Source of the DNA: Jiangella endophytica
GTDB taxonomy: Bacteria; Actinomycetota; Actinomycetes; Jiangellales; Jiangellaceae
Assembly (NCBI RefSeq): GCF_003427025.1
Contig: NZ_QVAI01000009.1
Location: 186,001 to 250,000 of the forward strand
DNA length: 64,000 nucleotides
Reading direction: 5' to 3'
The stretch's first letter is position 1. Every line of letters starts with the position of its first letter. Below the pieces are notes generated by a model that saw only the letters and a list, made by a program, of their open reading frames with translations, did not search any database and was not told the origin of the DNA. The position numbers were made by a program, and so were the translations under genes. Below, piece by piece: positions 35,699 through 43,565 of this stretch.

Positions 35699-37789
35699 AT
35701 GGAGCAGCACGAGCACGCCGTCGCGACGGAGCATCGCGGCGCCCACGACCACGCTGGTCACGGGGCCGGGCCGGCGGGTCACGCCGGCCACTCCGGGCAC
35801 GACAAGCACGCCGGGCACGGCGACGGCAGCATGTTCCGGGACAAGTTCTGGGTGAGCCTGGTCCTGGCCGTCCCCGTGGTCGGCTTCAGCGCGATGTTCG
35901 CCGACCTGATCGGCTACGAGGTGCCCGGCTGGGGCACCTGGATTCCGCCGGTGCTCGGCACGTTCCTGTTCTTCTACGGCGGCTGGCCGTTCCTCACCGG
36001 CGCCAAGGCGGAACTGGCCGACCGGCTGCCCGGCATGATGACGCTGATCTCGCTGGCCATCACCGTCGCGTTCGTCGCGAGCGGGCTGACCACGCTGGAG
36101 ATCGGCGGTCTGGACCTCGACTTCTGGTGGGAGCTGGCGCTCCTGATCGTGGTCATGCTGCTCGGCCACTGGCTGGAGATGCGGGCCCTCGGGCAGGCGT
36201 CGGGTGCGCTGCAGGCGCTGGCCGAACTGCTGCCCGACACCGCCGAGCGGGTCGGCGCGGACGGGACACTGACCGAGGTGCCGCTGGCCGAGCTGGCGGT
36301 CGGTGACGTCGTCCTGGTGCGTTCCGGCGGGCGGGTCCCGGCCGACGGCGTCGTCGCCGAGGGGACCGCCGAGGTCGACGAGTCCACCGTCACGGGCGAG
36401 TCGAAGACCGTCACCCGCGGGCCGGGCGACCGCGTCGTCGCCGGCACGGTCGCCACCGACACCGCCATCCGCATCGAGGTCAACGCCGTCGGCGACGACA
36501 CCGCGCTGGCCGGCATCCAGCGGTTGGTCGCCGACGCACAGGCGTCCAGCTCGCGGGCGCAGGCGCTGGCCGACCGCGCCGCCGCGTGGCTGTTCTGGTT
36601 CGCGCTCGGCGTCGGCGCGCTGACGTTCGTCGTGTGGGCGCTGCTGGGCGAACCGTCGGACGCCGTCGAACGCACCGTGACGGTGCTGGTCATCGCCTGC
36701 CCCCACGCCCTCGGGCTGGCCATCCCGCTGGTGATCGCGATCTCGACGGCGATGTCCGCCCGGGCCGGCATCCTGGTCAAGGACCGGCTGGCGCTGGAGC
36801 GCATGCGCCAGGTCGACGCCGTCCTGTTCGACAAGACCGGCACGCTGACGATGGGCCGTCCGGCGGTCTCCGGGGTGGCCACGGCCGGCCCGGCGGGCGA
36901 GGGCGAGCTGCTGGCGCTGGCCGCGGCGGCCGAGCGCGACTCCGAGCACCCGCTGGCCACGGCGGTCGTCGCGGCCGCGTCGGCACGCGGGCCGATCCCG
37001 GCGGCGACGGAGTTCCGCTCGCTCACCGGCAAGGGCGTCCGCGCGGTCGTCGGCGGCGCGCAGCTCGCGGTCGGCGGGCCCGGCCTGCTGCGCGATCTGG
37101 ACCTGCCGGTGCCGGAGCCCGTCGCCCCGTCCGTCGCCGAGTGGGCGGCGGCCGGCTCGACCGTCCTCTACGTCGTCCGCGACGGCGCCGTTCTCGGCGC
37201 GCTGGCGCTGGCCGACGAGATCCGGCCGGAGTCGCGCGAGGCGGTCGCGCTGCTGCGGGCCGAGAAGGTGCACACGGTGATGATCACCGGCGACGCCCGC
37301 AACGTCGCCGAGTCGGTGGCGGCGAAGGTCGGCATCGACGAGGTGTTCGCCGAGGTGCTGCCGGAGGACAAGGACGCCGCGGTGACGTCGCTGCAGGAGC
37401 GCGGTCTGTCGGTCGCGATGGTCGGCGACGGCGTCAACGACGCTCCCGCGCTGGCTCGCGCCGACGTCGGTGTCGCGATCGGCGCCGGCACCGACGTCGC
37501 GGTCGAGTCCGCCGGCGTGGTGCTCGCGTCCGACGACCCGCGCGGCGTCGTCTCGGCCCGGCGGCTGTCCACGGCCAGCTACCGGAAGATGGTGCAGAAC
37601 CTGGTGTGGGCGACGGGGTACAACCTGGTGTCCGTGCCGCTCGCGGCCGGCGTGCTGGCGCCGATCGGGTTCGTGCTGCCGCCGGCGGCCGCCGCCGTCG
37701 CCATGACCGCGTCGACGGTCATCGTCGCGGCCAACGCCCAGCTGCTGCGGCGGCTGACCCTGCGGCCGGACCAGTTGTCCCGTCGCTAG
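35699..37789 (+). CDS. CopB-type copper P-type ATPase
   Basis: 696-residue P1B ATPase. The N-terminus is rich in histidine (HDHAGHGAGPAGHAGHSGHDKHAGH), and the transmembrane metal motif is CPH (334-336), both marks of the CopB (P1B-3) group that exports copper. D378 in DKTGTLT is phosphorylated; TGES and GDGVNDAPAL are present. Start is ATG at 35699, since AGAGGTGA precedes it; an ATG 18 bases earlier has no ribosome site. Control by copper is expected from the palindrome upstream. Confidence 0.92.
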   Translation: MEQHEHAVATEHRGAHDHAGHGAGPAGHAGHSGHDKHAGHGDGSMFRDKFWVSLVLAVPVVGFSAMFADLIGYEVPGWGTWIPPVLGTFLFFYGGWPFLTGAKAELADRLPGMMTLISLAITVAFVASGLTTLEIGGLDLDFWWELALLIVVMLLGHWLEMRALGQASGALQALAELLPDTAERVGADGTLTEVPLAELAVGDVVLVRSGGRVPADGVVAEGTAEVDESTVTGESKTVTRGPGDRVVAGTVATDTAIRIEVNAVGDDTALAGIQRLVADAQASSSRAQALADRAAAWLFWFALGVGALTFVVWALLGEPSDAVERTVTVLVIACPHALGLAIPLVIAISTAMSARAGILVKDRLALERMRQVDAVLFDKTGTLTMGRPAVSGVATAGPAGEGELLALAAAAERDSEHPLATAVVAAASARGPIPAATEFRSLTGKGVRAVVGGAQLAVGGPGLLRDLDLPVPEPVAPSVAEWAAAGSTVLYVVRDGAVLGALALADEIRPESREAVALLRAEKVHTVMITGDARNVAESVAAKVGIDEVFAEVLPEDKDAAVTSLQERGLSVAMVGDGVNDAPALARADVGVAIGAGTDVAVESAGVVLASDDPRGVVSARRLSTASYRKMVQNLVWATGYNLVSVPLAAGVLAPIGFVLPPAAAAVAMTASTVIVAANAQLLRRLTLRPDQLSRR

Positions 37790-37821
37790 AGCTCTGCCGT
37801 CGCATGCGACCGCAGAGCGCT
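37787..37821. terminator. Hairpin 1 between the copper ATPase and the CGNR gene
   Basis: TAGAGCTCTGC pairs with GCAGAGCGCTA; with the inner CGTCGCATGCGACC the stem is nearly perfect. It includes the stop codon of the ATPase. The genes converge here, so it may end transcription from both sides. Confidence 0.75.
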
Positions 37822-37835
37822 ATCGCGCGCGCGAT

Positions 37836-37869
37836 GGAGGTCTGCCGTCACATCCGACCGCAGACCTCC
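37836..37869. terminator. Hairpin 2 between the copper ATPase and the CGNR gene
   Basis: GGAGGTCTGC pairs with GCAGACCTCC. Its core CTGCCGTC-CAT-CGACCGCAG matches hairpin 1 except at two loop bases, so the two are copies. Confidence 0.7.
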
Positions 37870-37880
37870 AGCGGGCGGGC

Positions 37881-38390
37881 TCACCGGGCGCGGTGCCGCC
37901 GGACGGCCTGGCGGTTGGCGCAGCGCGGCGAGCAGTAGCGCTGCCGGCCGTTGCGGGTGACGTCGGCGAAGGCGACGGTGCAGTCGTCGGCGGCGCAGCG
38001 GGCCAGCCGGTGCAGCCCGCGCTGGGTGAGGAACCACGCCAGCCCGAACGCGGTGATCGCCGCGAACTGCCGCTCCGGCGGCACGTCGTCGGGGCGGAAG
38101 TGCACGTGCGGCGGGCCGTTGTGCAGGCTGATGCGCGGGTGCGACGTTCCGCGGGCGAGCAGCCGGTTCAGCGCCTCGATGCGCTCGCCGTCGCCCGGGG
38201 CGTCGACGACGCCGGCCAGCGCGGCCCGCCAGCGCCGCAGTCCGGCCGCGTCGTCCTCGGACGGAGGGCGTTCCAGCAGCAGGTCGTGCTCGGCCGCCAG
38301 CCGGGTGACGTCGGCGGCGGAGTCGATGCGGGCGTTCACCACAGCCGCGGCCAGGAGCGCACCCTCGTCGCTGTAATGGTTGAAATGCAC
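37881..38390 (-). CDS. ABATE/CGNR zinc-finger family regulator
   Basis: 169-residue putative stress regulator. The N-terminal ABATE domain (HFNHYSDEGALLAAAVVN onward) is followed by the C-terminal zinc finger CAADDC...CSPRCANRQAVRRHR, whose last block is a CGNR variant reading CANR. Family members are DNA-binding regulators of unknown signals. GTG at 38390 is chosen because the domain starts there; a 9-bp inverted repeat lies across this start, which suggests autoregulation. Convergent with the copper ATPase. Confidence 0.88.
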   Translation of the reverse strand: MHFNHYSDEGALLAAAVVNARIDSAADVTRLAAEHDLLLERPPSEDDAAGLRRWRAALAGVVDAPGDGERIEALNRLLARGTSHPRISLHNGPPHVHFRPDDVPPERQFAAITAFGLAWFLTQRGLHRLARCAADDCTVAFADVTRNGRQRYCSPRCANRQAVRRHRAR

Positions 38391-38403
38391 AATGCCATTA
38401 CAG
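38371..38403. promoter_or_regulatory. Inverted repeat across the start of the CGNR gene
   Basis: CTGTAATGG (38371-38379) and its exact complement CCATTACAG (38395-38403) with a 15-base spacer. The CGNR start codon lies inside, and the divergent small gene starts 13 bases to the right. A likely operator for both. Confidence 0.5.
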
Positions 38404-38415
38404 CACGGTGGAGTC

Positions 38416-38571
38416 ATGAGCGATCGACTCCTCGAAGTGGTCCGGGCCTGCGGCCGGTGCGGCGTCACCGTGCGGCCGGACCGCGTGACGTCCTGGCACC
38501 GGACGGGCGACGGCTTCGTCGGCTACGCCCGGTGCTCCTGTGGCGGCCTGGTCGTGGTCCGCCCGGGCTGA
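38416..38571 (+). CDS. Small zinc-ribbon-like protein divergent from the CGNR gene
   Basis: 51-residue product beginning MSDRLLEVVRACGRCGVTV, with CGRC near residue 12 and CSC near residue 42; an Arg/Trp-containing loop sits between. Three or four cysteines fit a small zinc ribbon. GGTGGAG lies close to the ATG. No family recognised. It ends 6 bases before the stop of the convergent beta-lactamase-like gene. Confidence 0.6.
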   Translation: MSDRLLEVVRACGRCGVTVRPDRVTSWHRTGDGFVGYARCSCGGLVVVRPG

Positions 38572-38577
38572 CGATCC

Positions 38578-39501
38578 CTAGACCCGCAGCACGTCGACCG
38601 CGGCGCGGGCGGCGCGGCCGATCGCGCGGTCCGCCTCCGGCTGCGACCGGGCCGCGACGGTCGACGCGGTGAGGGCGGCGACGGCCACGCGGTCGCCGGT
38701 GGACGTGGCGACCATGCCGGCCTCGTGCCGCAGGTTGAGGAACGTGCCGGTCTTGCTGCTGACGGTGACGGAGTCGGCGGCCAGCTCCGACGTCATGCGG
38801 CCGCGGTTCACCTGGTGGCCCAGCAGTTCCCGCAGCTGCGCCGTCGCCGCCGGCACGCTGACGTCGTCGGTCCAGACGCGCGCGACCAGCGACACGAGCC
38901 CGGCGGCGGTCCCGCTGGTGGCCGCCGCGACGTCGAGGGTCGGCAGCACGTGCCCGCCGCCGTCGGTGGTCGCCCGGACGGCCAGCTCCAGCGCCAGCAC
39001 CGGGTCGTCCGGCGCCACGGCGGCCGCGGCCTCGTACAGTCGCCGCATCGGGTGCCGCACGACGATGCCGTCGCACCCCCAGCCCTGCAGCGTCGCCGTC
39101 ACCCGCTCGGGCGGCACCAGCGCGAAGACGGCGTCGGCGGCGGCGTTGTCGCTGACCGACAGCATGAGCAGCAGCAGATCCTCCAGCGCGATGCGGCTCG
39201 GGTGCCGGAACAGCGCGGCGCCGGTCGGGCCGGGCGTCATGCGCCCGGGGACGAGGTCGACCGGGCGCGCGGGATCGAGCTCGCCGGCCGCGATGAGGTC
39301 GAGCACGACGAGTGCCAGTGGCAGCTTGCTCACCGACGCCAGCGCGTACGGCACGTGGATGTCGAACCCGAGGTCCTCGCCGGTGTCGATGTTGCGGGCG
39401 TACAGCGCGCCGCGCAGCCCGGTGGCGGCCCAGTCGGCGCGGATGTCGTGCGCCGTCCGCACCGCCTCACCCGAGAAGCCGAACGCGTCGGACGTGGTCA
39501 T
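38578..39501 (-). CDS. BlaB-like cytoplasmic beta-lactamase-family protein (probable penicillin sensor)
   Basis: 307-residue member of the class A beta-lactamase fold without signal peptide. SxxK is S56-VSK, SDN is 117-119 and KTG is 250-252, but no ExxLN (Glu166) motif is visible between them, so it may be acylated without turnover. Its ATG overlaps the stop of the LysR gene by 4 bases. In Streptomyces cacaoi the LysR protein BlaA and the beta-lactamase-like BlaB, divergent from blaL, together control blaL; the gene order here is the same. A weak hydrolase role cannot be excluded. Confidence 0.85.
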   Translation of the reverse strand: MTTSDAFGFSGEAVRTAHDIRADWAATGLRGALYARNIDTGEDLGFDIHVPYALASVSKLPLALVVLDLIAAGELDPARPVDLVPGRMTPGPTGAALFRHPSRIALEDLLLLMLSVSDNAAADAVFALVPPERVTATLQGWGCDGIVVRHPMRRLYEAAAAVAPDDPVLALELAVRATTDGGGHVLPTLDVAAATSGTAAGLVSLVARVWTDDVSVPAATAQLRELLGHQVNRGRMTSELAADSVTVSSKTGTFLNLRHEAGMVATSTGDRVAVAALTASTVAARSQPEADRAIGRAARAAVDVLRV

Positions 39502-40388
39502 CGCGGGTCCTCCGGGTCGGTGACGAGGCCGGCCGCGCGGGCCAGGGCCGGCAGGACGGCGCCGACGAGTTCGCGCGCCACTCGCGGCCGGCTGGCGACG
39601 GCGTAGGTGCGGCGGACGGCGACGTCGCCGAGCGGGCGCCAGCGCAGCCGGTGCGCCGCGGCCCAGGCCGGGGTACACAGGATCGCGTCGCCGTACTCGA
39701 GCGCGCCGGTCAGCGCCTCGGTGTCGGGTGTGCCCACGCACAGCTGGCCGTCCAGCAGACCGGCCAGCCGGGCGGCCCGGTGAACCGGGTCGCGCACCCA
39801 GGGCACGTCGTCCTCGGCGGACAGGTGCAGCACTCTCGGCCGGCCGTGGTCGCCACCGGAGCGGCGCAGCTGGTCCAGGTGCAGCCGCCGGCCGCGCAGG
39901 TCGCCGGTCGCGGTGGCCGCGCCGAGCTCCGCGCCGGTCTCCTCCGCGTCCGGCGGGCAGGGCAGCAGGGCGACGTCGAGCCGGCCGCGGCGCACCAGGG
40001 CCGCCCGCTCGTCGGCGGGCTGCTCGGTGAAGGTCAGCGTGACGCCGGCTGCCGCGGCCGCGCGACGGGCGGCGACCAAGGCCCGCGGGTCCGGGCCGGC
40101 CGGGATGCCGGCGCTGAGCCCGGCGGCGCGGGCCGCGGCGGCGAGCTCGCGGAAGTGCCCGGCCCGGGCGACGAGGTCGGCGGCGTGGGGGAGCAGCGTG
40201 CGGCCGGCGTCGGTCAGCTCGACCTGCCGCGACGTGCGGTGCAGCAGCGTGCTGCCGAGGTCGCGCTCGAGCGCCGCGACCCGCCGGCTGACCACCGGCT
40301 GCGGCATGCCGCAGAGGTCGGCGCCGCGGGTGAAACTGCGCGCCTCGGCCACCGCGACGAACGCCTCGAGCTGCCTCAGCAGGTCCAC
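39498..40388 (-). CDS. LysR-family regulator (BlaA-like)
   Basis: 296-residue LysR regulator. N-terminal helix-turn-helix from residue 1 (DLLRQLEAFVAVAEARSFTRGA, PQPVVSRRVAALERDLGSTLLHR) and a C-terminal effector-binding domain. GTG at 40388 is chosen because it gives the usual LysR N-terminus; an ATG at 40442 adds 18 residues and is the alternative. It is divergent from the class A beta-lactamase, the position of BlaA in Streptomyces cacaoi, and probably activates it. GCAAC/GTTGC arms at 40394 and 40427 in the gap could be its site. Confidence 0.9.
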   Translation of the reverse strand: MDLLRQLEAFVAVAEARSFTRGADLCGMPQPVVSRRVAALERDLGSTLLHRTSRQVELTDAGRTLLPHAADLVARAGHFRELAAAARAAGLSAGIPAGPDPRALVAARRAAAAAGVTLTFTEQPADERAALVRRGRLDVALLPCPPDAEETGAELGAATATGDLRGRRLHLDQLRRSGGDHGRPRVLHLSAEDDVPWVRDPVHRAARLAGLLDGQLCVGTPDTEALTGALEYGDAILCTPAWAAAHRLRWRPLGDVAVRRTYAVASRPRVARELVGAVLPALARAAGLVTDPEDPR

Positions 40389-40502
40389 AGGCAGCAACGA
40401 TACACATTCGGCATGGATCGGTGGCGGTTGCGTCTTGGACATCGGTGCGGCCGCCTTGCGACGGTGATCGGGCTCGACCCGCCGCTTTCGAGGAGGAACC
40501 CG

Positions 40503-41393
40503 ATGGACCGTCCGCAGCCCAGCCGCCGCACCCTTCTGCGCCTCGGCCTCGCCGTCCCGCTGGCCGCGTCGGCCGGCGTGCTCGGCGGCGGAACGGCCGG
40601 CGCCACGGGCTCCGGCGAGGACCCGGCGGTCCGCGAGCTGGAGCGCACCCACGACGTCGTGCTCGGCGTCAGCGCGACGAACCTCGCGACCGGCGCTCAA
40701 CTGGCGCACCGGGCCGGCGACCGGTTCCCGATCCTGTCGGTGTTCAAGTCCGTCGTCGCGGCCGCCGTGCTGCGCGACCTCGACGACGCGCGCCTGGATC
40801 ATCGGGTCTGGTACCCGCCGGCCGACATCCTGCTGAACTCGGCGATCACCGCGGAGCACGTCGACACCGGCATGACCGTCGCCGAGCTGTGCGACGCCGC
40901 GATCCGCTACAGCGACAACGCCGCCGGGAACCTGCTGCTGCGCGAGGTCGGCGGGCCGCGCGGGCTGACCGCGTTCGCCCGTTCCCTCGGCGACCGCGCC
41001 ACCCGGCTGGACCGCTGGGAGATCGAGCTCAACTCGGCCGAGCCGGGCGACGTCCGCGACACCTCCACGCCGGCGGCGCTGGCCCGGACGTTCGCCGGCC
41101 TGCTCGTCGGCGACCTGCTGCGACCGGCGGACCGGCGCCGGCTGCGGAACTGGATGCTGGCCAACACGACGTCCGGTCCGCGGTTCCGCGACGCGCTGCC
41201 GGACGGCTGGCTGCTGGCCGACAAGACGGGCGCCGGCGACTACGGCACCAACAACGACGCCGGGGTCGCGTGGAACCCGGCCGGTGAGCCGATCGTCATC
41301 GTTGCCATGAGCCGCCGCACGGAACGTGACGCCGAGCGCGTCGACGCCGCCCTGGCCGACGTGGCCCGGCTGGTCGTGCGGCGACTGGGCTGA
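40503..41393 (+). CDS. Class A beta-lactamase, twin-arginine exported
   Basis: 296-residue secreted enzyme that opens penicillin-type rings. Signal sequence SRRTLLRLGLAVPLAASAG carries a twin arginine, so Tat export is likely. Catalytic set: S79-VFK82 (Ser70, Lys73), SDN 137-139, EIELN 173-177 (Glu166) and KTG 241-243. GAGGAGGAACC precedes the ATG at 40503. Control by the divergent LysR protein is expected. Spectrum cannot be told from sequence. Confidence 0.93.
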   Translation: MDRPQPSRRTLLRLGLAVPLAASAGVLGGGTAGATGSGEDPAVRELERTHDVVLGVSATNLATGAQLAHRAGDRFPILSVFKSVVAAAVLRDLDDARLDHRVWYPPADILLNSAITAEHVDTGMTVAELCDAAIRYSDNAAGNLLLREVGGPRGLTAFARSLGDRATRLDRWEIELNSAEPGDVRDTSTPAALARTFAGLLVGDLLRPADRRRLRNWMLANTTSGPRFRDALPDGWLLADKTGAGDYGTNNDAGVAWNPAGEPIVIVAMSRRTERDAERVDAALADVARLVVRRLG

Positions 41394-41519
41394 CCGGCGC
41401 TCTCATACATTGGCGCTAGGGTGTGGCCCCCTGGGGCCTCGGCCGCGGCGTCGCGGCAGGCCATCGACACGGGAGACATACCCTCGGGTGTGTTCGACGA
41501 CGGGCAGGAACGGGGAGCG

Positions 41520-43565
41520 ATGATCTGGAAGAAGGCGCCGCGGCGAATCCTCGCGGCGACGGCCGGAGGCGTGCTGGTGGCGACGGTGGCGGGGTGCAGC
41601 GGCGACGATCCGCCCGACGCCACCCCGGTGGCCGAGCAGCTGGCCCAGGCCGTGGCTTCCGGCGATCTCGCCGGTGTCCCGCTCGGCGACACCGCTGCCG
41701 AGGACGCCACGGCGGCCGTCGAGGCGATCGTCGCGGGCATGGGGGCGGCCACGCGCACCGTCACCGTCACCGACCTCGAGCAGACCGACGACGAGAACAC
41801 CCGCCAGGTCACCCTCGACGTCGGCTGGGACCTCGACGGCTCCGGCGCGCCCGCCGCCGAGCCGGGCACCGAGAGCCCCACCGGCACGGCGGCCACCACC
41901 AGCACGCCGACACCTACGGCGAGCGGCACACCGGACGCTCCGGACTGGACCTACCAGACCACCGCGACCCTGCGCGTCGCCGAGGACACCGAGGCCGGCT
42001 GGACGGTCGACTGGTCGCCCGCGATCCTGCACCCGCAGCTCTCCGACGGCGCCACCCTCGACCTCTCGCGGACGCAGGCCACGCGCGCCGACATCCTGGG
42101 CGCCGGCGGCGAGGTCATCGTCACCGAGCGGCCGGTCTACCGCGTCGGCATCGACAAGACCCGCGTCGACGCCGCGCTGGCGCCTGAGTCGGCCACCGCG
42201 CTGGCCGAGGTCGTCGGCGTCGACCCGGCCGGCCTGGCCGAGCGGGTCCAGAACGCGGGAGAGCGGGCCTTCGTCGATGCCATCACGCTGCGCGAGGCCG
42301 ATGCCGCGCCGCTGCTGGCGCAGATCGAGGCGATCGAGGGCGCGGTCGCCATCGAGGACACCCTCGCCCTGGCGCCGACGCGCGACTTCGCCCGGCCGAT
42401 CCTCGGGACCGTCGGCGACGCCACCGCGGAGCTGGTCGAGGAGTCCGGCGGGCGCATCGTCGCGGGTGATGTCGTCGGACTGTCCGGGCTCCAGGCGCAG
42501 TACGACGCGCAGCTCGGCGGCACGTCCGGACTGACCGTCGAGCTGGTGCCGCCGGAGCCGTCCGGCGACCCCACCGCTACCGCCACGGCCTCGCCGGCCG
42601 CGGAGGAGCCCGCGCCGGCCGAGCCGGAGGTGCTGTTCGAACGCGAGGCGGCGCCCGGCACCCCGCTGGCCACGACGCTGAACGTCGAGCTGCAGTCCCG
42701 CGCCGAGGGCCTCCTGGCCGACGTCGCCCCGGCCAGCGCGATCGTCGCGATCCAGCCGTCCACCGGTGCCGTTCTGGCCGCCGCCAGCGGGCCGGGTGGC
42801 GAGGGCTACTCGACCGCGACGCTCGGCCAGTACGCGCCGGGCTCGACGTTCAAGGTCGTGACGTCGCTGGCGCTGCTGCGCGCCGGGTTGACCTCCGACT
42901 CCGCCGTCGAGTGCACGCCGACGGCGACCGTCGACGGGCGCGAGTTCTCCAACTACAGCGACTACCCGTCCGGGGCGATCGGCGACATCACGCTGCGCGA
43001 GGCGGTCGCGAACTCCTGCAACACCGCCTTCATCAACCAGAACGCGGTCGCCGACCAGGCGTCGCTGGCGCAGGCCGCGGCGTCGCTCGGGCTCGGCGCC
43101 GAGTACCAGGTCGGCGCGCCGGCGTTCCTCGGCACCGTCCCGGCCGAGGCCGATGGCACCGCGCACGCCGCGTCGATGATCGGGCAGGGCGAGGTGCTGG
43201 CGTCGCCGCTGGCCATGGCCACGGTGGCCGCGTCGGTCGCCGCCGGGCACACCGTCGCGCCGACGATGGTCGACCCCGCGGCCACGCCGCCGGAGGGCAC
43301 GCTGACCGCCGACGAGGCCGCCGTCCTGCAGGACCTCATGCGCGCGGTGGTCGAGGAGGGGAGCGGTGCGTTCCTCGGCGACGTCCCGGGCGACCCGGTC
43401 GGCGCGAAGACCGGCACCGCCGAGTACGGCACCGAGACCCCGCCGCGCACGCACGCCTGGATGATCGCGACCCAGGGCGACCTCGCCGTCGCGGTGTTCG
43501 TCGAGGACGGCGAGTCCGGCTCGCGCACCGCCGGCCCGCTGCTGGAAGCCTTCCTAGGCGGCTGA
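41520..43565 (+). CDS. MecA-like lipoprotein penicillin-binding protein (class B)
   Basis: 681-residue D,D-transpeptidase. Lipobox VATVAGC (C26) replaces the usual membrane helix. Residues about 30-170 are an NTF2-like MecA_N domain, followed by a PBP dimerisation region and the transpeptidase domain with STFK (S442), SCN (499) and KTG (630). MecA_N-type PBPs include the low-affinity PBP2a, so reduced beta-lactam binding is possible. Start ATG at 41520 after GGGGAGC. It lies 126 bases behind the beta-lactamase and in line with it, which strengthens the link to beta-lactam response. Confidence 0.92.
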   Translation: MIWKKAPRRILAATAGGVLVATVAGCSGDDPPDATPVAEQLAQAVASGDLAGVPLGDTAAEDATAAVEAIVAGMGAATRTVTVTDLEQTDDENTRQVTLDVGWDLDGSGAPAAEPGTESPTGTAATTSTPTPTASGTPDAPDWTYQTTATLRVAEDTEAGWTVDWSPAILHPQLSDGATLDLSRTQATRADILGAGGEVIVTERPVYRVGIDKTRVDAALAPESATALAEVVGVDPAGLAERVQNAGERAFVDAITLREADAAPLLAQIEAIEGAVAIEDTLALAPTRDFARPILGTVGDATAELVEESGGRIVAGDVVGLSGLQAQYDAQLGGTSGLTVELVPPEPSGDPTATATASPAAEEPAPAEPEVLFEREAAPGTPLATTLNVELQSRAEGLLADVAPASAIVAIQPSTGAVLAAASGPGGEGYSTATLGQYAPGSTFKVVTSLALLRAGLTSDSAVECTPTATVDGREFSNYSDYPSGAIGDITLREAVANSCNTAFINQNAVADQASLAQAAASLGLGAEYQVGAPAFLGTVPAEADGTAHAASMIGQGEVLASPLAMATVAASVAAGHTVAPTMVDPAATPPEGTLTADEAAVLQDLMRAVVEEGSGAFLGDVPGDPVGAKTGTAEYGTETPPRTHAWMIATQGDLAVAVFVEDGESGSRTAGPLLEAFLGG

